Assembly (NCBI GenBank): GCA_035765775.1
Contig: DASTWV010000059.1
Location: forward strand, 186,001-250,000
Length of the DNA: 64,000 bases
Direction of reading: 5' to 3'
From: Actinomycetota bacterium
GTDB lineage: Bacteria; Actinomycetota; CADDZG01; JAHWKV01; JAOPZY01
Position 1 is the stretch's first letter; each line of letters opens with the position of its first letter. Positions 25,732 through 33,547 of this stretch are shown piece after piece. The notes beneath the pieces are model-generated. The model was not told where the DNA came from, searched no databases, and saw only the letters and a list, made by a program, of their open reading frames with translations. A program made the translations under genes and the position numbers.

Positions 25732-26112
25732 ATGAGCAAAATCATAATGTTGGACGAAACCAACTTCGCCCGTGAGGTACTGCAGTCACGCCTGCCAGTC
25801 ATGGTGGATCTCTTTGCCGAGTGGTGCGCAACCTGCCACCAAATGCGTCCGACATTGGAAAGCATTGCGGAGGAGGAAGAGGACCGGCTGCGGGTGGCGG
25901 CCCTCGACACCGACCTCTACTCCGGCGTCACCCAGGACTTCTTCCACTTCACCCTTCTCCCCACCTTTATTCTGTTCGTCAATGGGCAGCAGGTGGCCCG
26001 CATGGATGGCTTTCACTCCCAGAACGAGCTCCTCTGGGAGTTCGAACCGTTCCTTGCCCGGCGCCCGAGCGAATTGATGCCGCCGATGACCTCTCCCACA
26101 TCAGAATATTGA
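25732..26112 (+). CDS. Thioredoxin-like protein
   Basis: 126 residues with the thioredoxin fold core: VMVDLFAEWCATCHQMRP (redox pair C32, C35; WCATC in place of WCGPC), AALDTDLYSGVTQDFFHFTLLPTFILFVNGQQVARMDGF with the cis-proline. The altered dipeptide suggests a redox potential different from a general thioredoxin. ATG 25732 is favoured by GGGGAGG nine bases upstream. Base composition falls in and after this gene. Confidence 0.88.
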   Translation: MSKIIMLDETNFAREVLQSRLPVMVDLFAEWCATCHQMRPTLESIAEEEEDRLRVAALDTDLYSGVTQDFFHFTLLPTFILFVNGQQVARMDGFHSQNELLWEFEPFLARRPSELMPPMTSPTSEY

Positions 26113-26194
26113 TTGCGATGATTCGGCTCTGAAATAGCCAACACGACAGGCCCTAGCTGGGAGCGCGGCCGGGCTGCCTGGGGGTCTGCTGTCG

Positions 26195-26804
26195 ATGCAT
26201 TCAACAGGAGCAGCAAGCCAGTTTGGCAACCAGCCTTCCCCACCGCCTTCCAGCCCACTGACCATCCTCGATACTGTGCTAAAGCCCAAAACCTGGATGA
26301 TCCTGGGAGGGCTCGCGGTAGTTGTTCTGGCTGTGGTGATTGGATACCAATCGTACTGGTGGACAGGATCAGCTACTTCGCCAGCACGGATTACCGTCTC
26401 TGGTGGCTGCCCTTCCTCTATTGGCGACCATAACGGGGTCAGCAACAGCGGTATCGGGTTCTCGTTCCAGATGGTCCCGCGGAACCCGACAGGTGCAATT
26501 GTTTGCATCTACCCGCCCGCGCCCCCCCCCACCGGCATCGCAGGCAACTCTGACCCGGGCCGAGGCCGAGCTCCTGTCTGTTGCCGCCGATTCCAGCAGT
26601 ACGGCCCGACCGCACAACAACGGCTGCGCCTGGGGTGGGGGCAACATCACCGTGGTGGCGTTCTCCTATCCGGGGCGGAGTGATGTCGATCTCTGGTATG
26701 AACCAGGAGATTGCGGCTTACTCACCAACGGCCGCCTACAGTCCAGAGATACGACAGGGTTTGCGAATCTGGTGCAGGACATCAGTCGTCGTGGCCCGTC
26801 CTGA
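26195..26804 (+). pseudogene. Membrane-anchored protein split by a C9 tract
   Basis: The first frame gives ~115 residues: polar start, one membrane helix (WMILGGLAVVVLAVVIGY) and an extracytoplasmic part ending CIYPPAP. A second frame continues to 26804 with LTRAEAELLSVAADSS, NNGCAWGGGNITVVAFSYPG and YEPGDCGLLTNGR. The frames join if the nine-C run at 26522-26530 has eight C. Function unknown; three to four Cys suggest disulfides outside the cell. It could be phase-variable, a pseudogene or a sequencing error. GC content is lower than around it. Confidence 0.55.
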
Positions 26805-26818
26805 CCCGGCCGCGCCGG

Positions 26819-27493
26819 TCAGTTGGCTGCCGCCCGGAGACCCAGCCATTCCTGGAACTCACCGAGAGACTCGAACACTTCGAGCGCCCCCGCTTCGGTG
26901 AGCTCCTCGCGCGAGAAGCCGCCGGTGAGCAACGCAACCGAGTCGATGCCCGCCCGGGCGGCTGCGGCGCAATCGAACACCGAGTCGCCCACCATGAGGC
27001 CGGACGTGGCGCCCACCTTGCCCAGTGCCGCCTGGATGAGATCGGGCTCCGGCTTGGTGGCCGCCACATCGTCGGCTCCGGTCCACGCCGCCACCCGCCC
27101 GCGGGCATGGAGGATCTCGATGTAGTGGTCCAGCTCGGACTGGCGGGCGGACGAGGCCAGCACCGCAGTCCAGCCTTCGTCGCGCAGGGCGCCGAGCATG
27201 TCGGCTGCCCCGGCAAAGGGCGCAGCCTCTTCCATGACCTCGGCATAGCGCTGCGATGCGCTTTCCCGGATGGCGTCTCCCAGCTCCCGCTCCACCCGCT
27301 CACCGGCCACCGCCTTGACCAGGTGGTCGCCCCCCATGCCGATGTGGCGGTGCAGGCGCCAGACGGGCAGCGTCAGCCCGTGCTGACGGAAGCCCCGGTA
27401 CCAGGCCACGGCGTGGTGGTAATTGGTGTCGACCAGGGTGCCGTCCACGTCGAGAAGGATGGTTCCCGGTGTACGGGGTTTGCCATGCATCAT
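26819..27493 (-). CDS. HAD-family phosphatase
   Basis: 224 residues; motif I ILLDVDGTLVDTNYHH (beta-PGM/phosphoglycolate-type cap), motif II VLASSARQ, motif III TKPEPDLIQAAL, motif IV VGDSVFDCAAAARAG. Likely hydrolyses a small phosphorylated metabolite; substrate not inferable. ATG ATG at 27493/27490 with GTGAGGA upstream. Convergent with the frameshifted gene, 14 bp apart. Confidence 0.88.
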   Translation of the reverse strand: MMHGKPRTPGTILLDVDGTLVDTNYHHAVAWYRGFRQHGLTLPVWRLHRHIGMGGDHLVKAVAGERVERELGDAIRESASQRYAEVMEEAAPFAGAADMLGALRDEGWTAVLASSARQSELDHYIEILHARGRVAAWTGADDVAATKPEPDLIQAALGKVGATSGLMVGDSVFDCAAAARAGIDSVALLTGGFSREELTEAGALEVFESLGEFQEWLGLRAAAN

Positions 27494-27515
27494 TCCTCAC
27501 CCCCTCGTGCGCGTA

Positions 27516-27547
27516 GAAGGCGGGCCCAGGGAATCAGGCCCGCCTTC
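27516..27547. terminator. Hairpin between two minus-strand genes
   Basis: GAAGGCGGGCC and GGCCCGCCTTC form an 11-bp stem around a 10-base loop, downstream of the 27576 gene and upstream of the HAD gene. It lacks a T-run on the minus strand, so termination may be partial. Confidence 0.6.
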
Positions 27548-27575
27548 GGACTTTCTCGAATAATTGGCTGTATCG

Positions 27576-27830
27576 TCAGTCGTTGCCGGCGATCTTTTCG
27601 ATGAGCTTGGTTTCCATCCCGAGCGGGTCGCCCTTGCCGCCCATCCCGGAAGACTGCTCGATCGTTTCCTTCAAGCGCTCATTGGCGGCCGCGGCGCCGG
27701 CAACGGTGGGCTCCAGCTTGTCACCGGGCTCCTTGTCCAGTTCCTGGCGCACTTCCTGGCTGGAAGGCGGGTTCTCCATGGACTCCAGGTTCTCCCGGGT
27801 GTCTTCGTGCAAGTTCGGGTTGTCGGTCAT
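27576..27830 (-). CDS. Small acidic hydrophilic protein of unknown function
   Basis: 84 residues (MTDNPNLHEDTRENLESMENP...), Glu/Asp/Gly/Lys-rich with one predicted helix (AAAANERLKETIEQ), no membrane segment. ACAAGGAGG precedes the ATG. Unknown family, similar in style to the other stress-like small proteins. Upstream DNA has a 14-bp tandem repeat and an imperfect sigma-B-type promoter. Confidence 0.7.
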   Translation of the reverse strand: MTDNPNLHEDTRENLESMENPPSSQEVRQELDKEPGDKLEPTVAGAAAANERLKETIEQSSGMGGKGDPLGMETKLIEKIAGND

Positions 27831-27880
27831 GGTATGCCTCCTTGTGCCGGGTCTTTTCGGGATTAATCCTTCCCCGCAGG

Positions 27881-27928
27881 CATGCAGGCAAACCCATGCA
27901 GGCAAAACCCGGAAACAAGCAGACAAAC
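27881..27928 (-). promoter_or_regulatory. Tandem ATGCAGGCAAACCC repeat and imperfect sigma-B-type promoter
   Basis: ATGCAGGCAAACCC occurs at 27882-27895 and again (with one extra A) at 27896-27910. Just beyond, on the minus strand, GTTT (27928-27925), 14 bases and GGGTT (27910-27906) resemble GTTT-N14-GGGTA with one mismatch. It points to the gene starting at 27830. Confidence 0.4.
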
Positions 27929-27946
27929 GCGCGGTGGACGAGCCGG

Positions 27947-28234
27947 TTACTTGCCTTTGCCGCCGTGCGCCAGTTCGCGCCAGCTCTTCTCGCCGACCTC
28001 GACGTCGAACTTCTTGGCCGCGGCCAGGATCCGCTTCCAGGCCCGGTCCCGGTCGGCGTCACTGACGCCCTTCACCTGGTTGAAGCGGGCGATGGCGTTG
28101 CGGACATGCGAGGCGTCGTTCAGGGGCTCCTTGCGCTCGTCGGGGAAGGCGAAGGTGTCGTCGCCCATTTCTTCCCTCTCCTCAGTGCTCAGACCTTCGG
28201 ACTCGTGCTGCGACTTGTGCTTGCTCGTGGCCAT
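27947..28234 (-). CDS. DUF6582-like protein
   Basis: 95 residues, charged; the C-terminal half HVRNAIARFNQVKGVSDADRDRAWKRI-type segment followed by AAAKKFDVEV is the hallmark of a small actinobacterial family of unknown function. The start has GAAAGGAGG. The 120 bp upstream contains a doubled CGCGGAGTGTCC and three TACCC, no clear promoter. Confidence 0.8.
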   Translation of the reverse strand: MATSKHKSQHESEGLSTEEREEMGDDTFAFPDERKEPLNDASHVRNAIARFNQVKGVSDADRDRAWKRILAAAKKFDVEVGEKSWRELAHGGKGK

Positions 28235-28354
28235 GGGGGCGCCTCCTTTCCGTACCCGTGTCCTACCCTGACCGCGTACCCGGCCCAGCCGGAGATATAC
28301 GTCGGCGAGGTGCGGCCGCGGAGTGTCCCGCGGAGTGTCCCAGAGAGGGGCTGG

Positions 28355-28705
28355 CTACTTGGCCGCGGCCGGGTGCTCCTTGGCCTTGTCGACCAGCTGG
28401 CGCAGGAGGATGGGCACCGCGGCCCCCACGCCCGCCTTCACCGCGGCGAGGAGCAGCTTGTGCGAGAGCGGCTCCGGGATGTGGCCGGCCTTCACCGCCG
28501 AGTCGATCGCCTTGGAGCGCTTCCGGTGGCGCCCCACCGTCACGAGGACGCCCAGGGTGACCCCGAAGGCCCCCACCCCGAGCACGACGGGCAGCACGGA
28601 CTTGGAAGAGCTCTGCAGCGTCTTCCGCAGCCCGGCGACCCGGGTGCTCATGTCCGCCCGCACCGCCGCTATCTCGGCGAGGGTTTGATCTGGTCTTTCG
28701 CCCAT
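28355..28705 (-). CDS. DUF3618-like small membrane protein
   Basis: 116 residues: a polar N-terminal helix (TLAEIAAVRADMSTRVAGLR) as in DUF3618, one membrane helix (VLPVVLGVGAFGVTLGVLVTV) and a second hydrophobic stretch near residue 95. Function unknown. It overlaps the end of the preceding holin-like gene by 37 bp, which with 29079-29234 makes a tight three-gene unit. Confidence 0.7.
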   Translation of the reverse strand: MGERPDQTLAEIAAVRADMSTRVAGLRKTLQSSSKSVLPVVLGVGAFGVTLGVLVTVGRHRKRSKAIDSAVKAGHIPEPLSHKLLLAAVKAGVGAAVPILLRQLVDKAKEHPAAAK

Positions 28706-29079
28706 TCCAAGTCATCCTTCAGGGATTGCAGCGTCCGCCGGGGGGCTTTGATGTCCAGCCGGGATTTGCCCACGAGCACCAGGATAGTTCCCGCCAGGAG
28801 CCAGAAGATCGTGACGATCCCCGCCACCAGCGATGGGTGGCCCAGGGCCACGATCAGCCAGACCTGCCCGAGGATGAAGAACAGCAGGGCGCAGAAGCCT
28901 CCTGCGGCCATCATCCCGATGGCCACGCCGTTGCGCTTGGCGAGACCGATCGCCTCCTGCTTCGCCAGCTCGATCTCGAGGTGGACCAGGCGCACGACGT
29001 CGGTGGCCAGCCCGGAGAGCGAGGTCTGCACCTCCTCGGCGGCGGCCTCGGCGTGGGAGACGAACCGGGGCAGGCGCAT
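28669..29079 (-). CDS. Phage holin_3_6-like membrane protein
   Basis: 136 residues: an amphipathic lead VRLVHLEIELAKQEAIGLAKR and two membrane helices (IGMMAAGGFCALLFFILGQ, LVAGIVTIFWLLAGTILVLV), the phage_holin_3_6 pattern. Its ATG at 29079 shares one base with the stop of the preceding gene (TGATG). Second copy of the type at 23934-24458. Family role is unknown; no lysis genes are near. Confidence 0.8.
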   Translation of the reverse strand: MRLPRFVSHAEAAAEEVQTSLSGLATDVVRLVHLEIELAKQEAIGLAKRNGVAIGMMAAGGFCALLFFILGQVWLIVALGHPSLVAGIVTIFWLLAGTILVLVGKSRLDIKAPRRTLQSLKDDLEWAKDQIKPSPR

Positions 29080-29234
29080 CAGGCGCCCGGAGGCCCTTCG
29101 GACCCGGGCGTGCCCGGGGGAGAGGGCGGGGCGGGCTGGCGTTGCGGGTCCGTTGGTTGTTCCACGTCCGGCTCTTCCATTGGCTGGTCGCCACTTCCGG
29201 GGGTGTCGGTCTCGTGCTGGGGCGCTGTGCTCAC
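29079..29234 (-). CDS. Small Pro/Glu-rich protein of unknown function
   Basis: 51 residues (MSTAPQHETDTPGSGDQPMEE then P- and G-rich), no hydrophobic part. GTG at 29234 with GAGAAAGGA upstream. First gene of the unit with the holin-like and DUF3618-like genes, behind a sigma-B/SigF-type promoter 41 bp upstream. Longer starts in this open frame have no support. Confidence 0.65.
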   Translation of the reverse strand: MSTAPQHETDTPGSGDQPMEEPDVEQPTDPQRQPAPPSPPGTPGSEGPPGA

Positions 29235-29274
29235 GGGGTGTCCTTTCTCGGGAGTATACGACTGAGGTGGCGGA

Positions 29275-29298
29275 TACCCGGGCATCTCCCCCGCAAAC
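29275..29298 (-). promoter_or_regulatory. Sigma-B/SigF-type promoter candidate (minus strand)
   Basis: GTTT (29298-29295), 15 bases and GGGTA (29279-29275), 41 bp before the GTG of the small protein/holin-like unit. A second one faces away 23 bp further on. Confidence 0.65.
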
Positions 29299-29320
29299 GT
29301 CCAGGCGGTCATCCCCGGGC

Positions 29321-29345
29321 GTTTGACGGGCCCCTTCAGAGGGTA
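29321..29345 (+). promoter_or_regulatory. Sigma-B/SigF-type promoter candidate (plus strand)
   Basis: GTTT (29321-29324), 16 bases and GGGTA (29341-29345), 49 bp before the GTG of the zinc-ribbon gene. With the minus-strand site it makes a divergent pair in a 159-bp gap. Confidence 0.65.
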
Positions 29346-29393
29346 ATTACAAGCCGATACGTCACCCCTTGGACAGCACGGGAGGAGGCGATA

Positions 29394-29567
29394 GTGGACC
29401 GCTATGAAGAGGACAAGGCGGCATGGTGCCTGGGCTGCGGGGCACCGATTCGCCAGGGCATGTTGTGCACACGGGTAGAGGAGTACTGGCTGGTCTGCCC
29501 CAACTGCGCCGACATGGAACTGGACCACGAACTCTTCCAACCGGCAGGTGATCAGGCCGTAGCGTAA
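29394..29567 (+). CDS. Small zinc-ribbon protein
   Basis: 57 residues with two CxxC pairs, CLGC at 12-15 and CPNC near 42-45, spaced to bind one zinc, and an acidic tail. Family unknown. GTG at 29394 with GGAGGAGGCG upstream; terminator 11 bp after the stop. It is expressed alone from the divergent stress-type promoter. Confidence 0.75.
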   Translation: MDRYEEDKAAWCLGCGAPIRQGMLCTRVEEYWLVCPNCADMELDHELFQPAGDQAVA

Positions 29568-29577
29568 GCAAACTCCC

Positions 29578-29611
29578 AGAAAGGCGGGCCGCCAATTGGC
29601 CCGCCTTTTTC
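29578..29611 (+). terminator. Rho-independent terminator
   Basis: AAAGGCGGGCC and GGCCCGCCTTT form an 11-bp stem around a 7-base loop, followed by T residues. It ends the zinc-ribbon transcript and may also stop the convergent GT2 gene. Confidence 0.85.
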
Positions 29612-29670
29612 GCGCTCTCCCGCCGGCGAGCTGGTTTGCGGCCCGGCAGCCCCAGGACCCGATGCGGCCG

Positions 29671-31983
29671 TTACGGCACCTGGCTGGCGGCCGTCGGTGT
29701 GACCGCGGCCACCGGCGACACCAGGGCCACGGCCGACGGGCTGGGCGACGGGCTGGGCAAGAACGACGGTGACGGGCTCGGGCTGGGCGACGGGCTCGGG
29801 CTGGGCGACGGGCTGAAGGACCGCCGGGGCGATGGGCTGGGAGAGAACCCGGTCGTGGGCGACTCCGACGGCGACGGCAGGGGGGAGGCTCCGGGCGTCG
29901 GGCTGACGATCACGGCCGGGGTGGGGTTGTCGCTGACCAGGGCGGGCACGAAGTCCTGCGGCGCGCTTGGGATCCGCGTCAGCGCGCCCAGCGGCCCCGG
30001 GTCGGAGGCCGCCCGCTGCGGGACGTGGAGCTGCGGCGACGGCTTCGATGGGCTCGTGGCGCCGGCAAACAGCACGGCGGCCGCCACCACCCCCACGCCG
30101 GCCAGGGCGCTGAACCCGGCGGCGTAGGCGGCGATGCCCCGGAGGCGTTCCCGGTGGTCCTCCGAGCGGCGGCGGCGCTCCAGCTGCCCGGACAGCTCCA
30201 TGCGCTGGTTGAGGTAGGACATGAACAGCGACGAGGCATAGATGCCCCCCTGCCAGAAGAACAGGACCGCGAAGAAGACACTGGCGTGGCCCGCCACCAG
30301 GACCGCGATCCCCATTCCCCAGAGCAGCAGGGTCAGCGCGGTCTCGGGCCGGGCAGCCTTGAACGCGTCCCCGAGGCTGCCCTCGCCCTTGGACTTCGGA
30401 GTGCGCAGGAACACACCCTCGGAGCGGAACAGCGCCTGGATGCAGGCGAGCGAGACGGTCCACGACAGGCACAGCCAGTTGAGGAAGGCGAAGAACGCCC
30501 GACGCAGGCCGATCCCGGTGGACACCCGCAACGCCCAGAGCGCTCGCACCACCCCGGTCACCATCAGCAGGGCAGGCAGCAACAGCGCGGCCCCCAGCAG
30601 CGGGGGGAGACCAATGTGGCCGGTGATCAGCAGGTCCAGCCCGGTGCCCACCAGGATCAGGCTGAAGCCCAGGTAGAGCAGGTCCATGAACCACTGGATG
30701 CCGCCGAAGAGGTAGTCGAGGCGCTGGGGGATGGTCATGCGGCTGTTGGGGTCGCGGTGCCAGGGCAGCAGCTCCCGGAAGTGCTTGCGCAGGATCTGGA
30801 CGCCGCCGAAGCACCAGCGGAAGCGCTGCCCCTTGAGGGCGGAGAACGTCAGCGGCATGATGCCCCGGCCGAAGGACTCGTTCAGGTACAGCCCGGACCA
30901 CCCGGCCCGGAGGAGGCGCAGCGATGCCTCGGCGTCCTCGGTGATGCACCACTCGTCCCACCCCCGCAGGCCCTCCAGGGCGGAGCGGCGGATCAGCCCC
31001 ATGGTGCCGGCGAAGATGATCGAGTTCCGTTGGTTGCGCGACGGCATCGAGGTGGAGAAGAAGTACTCGTAGGCGTCGTAGCAGGCCGTGAGGTAGGGGT
31101 CGCCCTGCCATTCCCGGTAGTCCTGGGGCGTCTGCACGAAAGCCAGGTCGGGGTTGGCGAAGTACCCGATGGTGCGCCTGAGCCAGGCCGGGTCCACCAC
31201 GTAGTCGGCGTCGATGATGCCGACGATCTCGGCTTCCGGGTCGGTGAACTCCCGGAGGGAGAGATTAAGGGCTCCCGCCTTGAAGCCCTCCACGTTGTCG
31301 GCATGGAAGAAATGCACCCGGGGCATGTCCCGGCAGAACTCCTCCACCGGCCGCCAGGTCTCCTCGTCCGGGGTGTTGTTGTCGACAATGACGATCTCGA
31401 GGTTCGGGTAGTCCACCTCGTTCAGCGAGCGGATGGTCTCGATCAGCATGTCGGGAGGCTCGTTGTAGGCGGCCACCTGGAGCGAGACCCGGGGCAGATA
31501 GGAGGGGTCAAAGGGGAGGTCGCGGCGGCGGAACTTCGCCCGCACGGTGGCGTCCAGGCTCTCGAAGGTGAAGTAGGCCGAGATGATGAGCGCCAGGAAT
31601 TCGAGGACGAGAAGCAGGATGGATGCCACCAGCCCAAACAGCGAAAGGCCGCTGCTGAAGGTGAGGGCGGTGACGAAGGCCAGGTAGGCGATCGAGGCAG
31701 CCAAAAACGAAGCGTAGAAGACGTGGCCTATGGGATTCCACCCTGGCCGGGCGACCAGGACCAGCAAGCCGATGACCACCAGGAGGATCTCGGCCTGCAG
31801 GACGTATGTGGTGGGGAGGTGCCAGATAGCAGCCGCGATTTGACCGGACGCCAGAACCACTCCCAGGAGCAGGACTAGCCCCAAAAGCCGAAAGGAAATA
31901 CGCAGTCTCGACCCCAGGAGTACCAGCGCAAGCGTACTGACACCTAGGGCCACTACGCAGGTTAAGGTCCACGCCAGCAGCAC
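29671..31983 (-). CDS. Membrane glycosyltransferase family 2 (cellulose synthase-like)
   Basis: 770 residues. Four to five membrane helices, then a GT2 domain (~170-400) with VAAYNEP, IVIVDNNTPD, GIIDADYVVDP (D-x-D), CITEDAEASLRLL (TED) and GQRFRWCFGG (QxxRW), further helices, and a C-terminal Ser/Pro repeat tail (many SPSPSP) that is probably outside the cell. The motif set marks a processive beta-glycan synthase; the product (cellulose, hyaluronan-like or other) is unknown. No bcs accessory genes or PilZ domain seen. GTG start at 31983, no strong ribosome binding site. Confidence 0.85.
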   Translation of the reverse strand: MLLAWTLTCVVALGVSTLALVLLGSRLRISFRLLGLVLLLGVVLASGQIAAAIWHLPTTYVLQAEILLVVIGLLVLVARPGWNPIGHVFYASFLAASIAYLAFVTALTFSSGLSLFGLVASILLLVLEFLALIISAYFTFESLDATVRAKFRRRDLPFDPSYLPRVSLQVAAYNEPPDMLIETIRSLNEVDYPNLEIVIVDNNTPDEETWRPVEEFCRDMPRVHFFHADNVEGFKAGALNLSLREFTDPEAEIVGIIDADYVVDPAWLRRTIGYFANPDLAFVQTPQDYREWQGDPYLTACYDAYEYFFSTSMPSRNQRNSIIFAGTMGLIRRSALEGLRGWDEWCITEDAEASLRLLRAGWSGLYLNESFGRGIMPLTFSALKGQRFRWCFGGVQILRKHFRELLPWHRDPNSRMTIPQRLDYLFGGIQWFMDLLYLGFSLILVGTGLDLLITGHIGLPPLLGAALLLPALLMVTGVVRALWALRVSTGIGLRRAFFAFLNWLCLSWTVSLACIQALFRSEGVFLRTPKSKGEGSLGDAFKAARPETALTLLLWGMGIAVLVAGHASVFFAVLFFWQGGIYASSLFMSYLNQRMELSGQLERRRRSEDHRERLRGIAAYAAGFSALAGVGVVAAAVLFAGATSPSKPSPQLHVPQRAASDPGPLGALTRIPSAPQDFVPALVSDNPTPAVIVSPTPGASPLPSPSESPTTGFSPSPSPRRSFSPSPSPSPSPSPSPSPSFLPSPSPSPSAVALVSPVAAVTPTAASQVP

Positions 31984-32040
31984 GCTGCATTAAGTACCCC
32001 AGGCCGGACGACTCTAACCTCGGCAGGAATGAGTAGATAA

Positions 32041-32970
32041 CTAGAGCAGGCGTACCCCCCAGCGAGCGGTGGCCGACTCCCCGGGCTCCAGCCGGATCAC
32101 CCCCTCCTCGGCCTGCAGGCCGTTGGGCGGGCAGGACATCGGCTCGGTCCCCAGACCGCGCCGGCGCCGGTGGGGAGCCAGCGTGTCCCCGGTGTAGATC
32201 TCGACGATGGGGTAGGCGCGGTCCACCCAGAGCTCCGTGCCGCGCCCGTCGGGCCCCCAGAGGCGCACGATCGCCCGCCCGTCGGCGTCCCGGGCCAGAT
32301 CGGTGAAGGCGTAGTCGACCGCCAGCGCCCCGATCCGCCGGCGGCTGCGGAAGTCGAAGGCGGTGCCCTCGACCGCCTCCCGGCCGGTCGGCAGCTGGCG
32401 CTGGGGATCCGTGGTAATGCGGGTGGCGGCGTCAAACTGCAGCTCGGCGTCGTCCAGCAGGCCGGCGCCGGGCGACAGGTAGGGGTGTTGGCCGCAGGCG
32501 AAGGGGCAGGCGGCGTCTCCCCCGTTGCTGGCAGTGGTGGTCACCGTGAGGCCCTCCGGGCCCAGCTGGTATTCGACCGTGACATCCAGGAGGAAGGGGT
32601 ATCCGGTCATCGGGAACACCGTCGCCGCCATAACCACCCGATCGGGGGCCCGCTCGGTGGCCCGCCACGGCCTCCAGCGCAGGAACCCGTGGATGGCGTT
32701 GTGCTTGGCAGGCTCGGTGATCGCCACCTGGTAGTCCGTGCCGTCGAAGCGGTAGCGGCCGTCGGCGAGCCGGTTGGGCCAGGGGATGAGAGGCGTGCCG
32801 TGCGCCCCGTCGCACATAGCCGCCTCGTCATAGGGGTCGAGGACTGCCCGGCCCCCGCTCCAGTACTCCCGGACACCGCCGCCCACCTCGACCACCGTGG
32901 CACGCTGCTCACCGTAGGCGAGCGGGAACTGGTCCCCGGACGGCGGTCGGCCCGTCCCAGATCGGCCCAT
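32041..32970 (-). CDS. Aldose 1-epimerase family protein
   Basis: 309 residues of the galactose mutarotase fold: LVDPYDE, GTPLIPWPNRLADGRY, AIHGFLRWRPW and the segment CGQHPYLSPGAG with catalytic His; Glu in the C-terminal part (VEIYTGDTLAPH). Interconverts anomers of hexoses or acts on a hexose-6-phosphate. The start at 32970 follows from similarity; the open frame extends to 33042. Confidence 0.88.
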   Translation of the reverse strand: MGRSGTGRPPSGDQFPLAYGEQRATVVEVGGGVREYWSGGRAVLDPYDEAAMCDGAHGTPLIPWPNRLADGRYRFDGTDYQVAITEPAKHNAIHGFLRWRPWRATERAPDRVVMAATVFPMTGYPFLLDVTVEYQLGPEGLTVTTTASNGGDAACPFACGQHPYLSPGAGLLDDAELQFDAATRITTDPQRQLPTGREAVEGTAFDFRSRRRIGALAVDYAFTDLARDADGRAIVRLWGPDGRGTELWVDRAYPIVEIYTGDTLAPHRRRRGLGTEPMSCPPNGLQAEEGVIRLEPGESATARWGVRLL

Positions 32971-33004
32971 ACCACAGAGGCTAGCCGATCTCACAAACCT
33001 ACGT

Positions 33005-33034
33005 GTTTCCCGGGCCGTGGCGCGGGGAAAACAC
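33005..33034 (+). promoter_or_regulatory. Imperfect sigma-B-type promoter within an inverted repeat
   Basis: GTTT (33005-33008), 16 bases and GGGAA (33025-33029), a -10 variant. CGTGTTT (33002-33008) and AAACACG (33028-33034) form an inverted repeat. It precedes the DksA/TraR-type gene by ~40 bp. Support is weaker than for the GGGTA sites. Confidence 0.35.
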
Positions 33035-33071
33035 GAACGCAATCATTCGTGGACCGGCCCGAAGGGGGTGC

Positions 33072-33488
33072 ATGACGATGCTAGAGAATGAGGCGTTCCA
33101 GCGCCTGATGGAAGAGCGGGAGCGCCTGCAACAACTCCGCCGGAGCCTGGCAGAAACTAGTGCAACAGAAGCCGCCGACGCGGTGGGTGTGGGGGGGAAC
33201 ACGCAGCATCCCGCCGACCTCGCCTCGGAACTCTTCGACCGCTCCAAGGACCTGTCGATCCTGGATGGGATCACCGCCAACCTCGGAGAGGTGGAGCACG
33301 CAATCCAGCGGATCGAGGGTGGGACGTACGGCTTCTGCGAGGCGTGCGGCAGGCCGATCGGCGAGGTGCGCCTGGACGCCCTGCCGGCGGCCCGCTTCTG
33401 CCGGGACGACCAGGCCCGGGCCGAGCGCTCCGGATCGAAGGCTTCGGCGAGCCTCGGCTACGACTTCGCCGCCCACGCCGCCTCCTGA
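33072..33488 (+). CDS. DksA/TraR-type zinc-finger protein
   Basis: 138 residues: a coiled-coil-rich N-terminus, ILDGITANLGEVEHAIQRIEGGTYGFCEACGRPI then RLDALPAARFCRDDQ. Zinc ligands C89, C92, C110 and probably Asp113 in place of the fourth Cys. Such proteins bind RNA polymerase through the secondary channel or act in stress; actinobacterial ones are not well understood. ATG 33072 after AAGGGGGTG. Confidence 0.85.
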   Translation: MTMLENEAFQRLMEERERLQQLRRSLAETSATEAADAVGVGGNTQHPADLASELFDRSKDLSILDGITANLGEVEHAIQRIEGGTYGFCEACGRPIGEVRLDALPAARFCRDDQARAERSGSKASASLGYDFAAHAAS

Positions 33489-33547
33489 GGAACCCGTAAC
33501 GCGGCGCAGCCGCCCGGTGAGGGCGGCTGCGTGGACGGAGGAAATGC

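Noticed and set aside
28235-28354. Sigma-B-type promoter for the DUF6582 gene (three GGGTA on the minus strand)
   Set aside because: No GTTT at 14-17 bases from any of them.
23934-29079. Prophage remnant, from two holin-like proteins
   Set aside because: No integrase, endolysin, portal or capsid gene; the holin_3_6 family is widespread in actinobacterial chromosomes.
30025-31878. 617-residue plus frame opposite the GT2 gene
   Set aside because: Gln/His/Glu-rich antisense translation with no domain; the minus strand holds all GT2 motifs.
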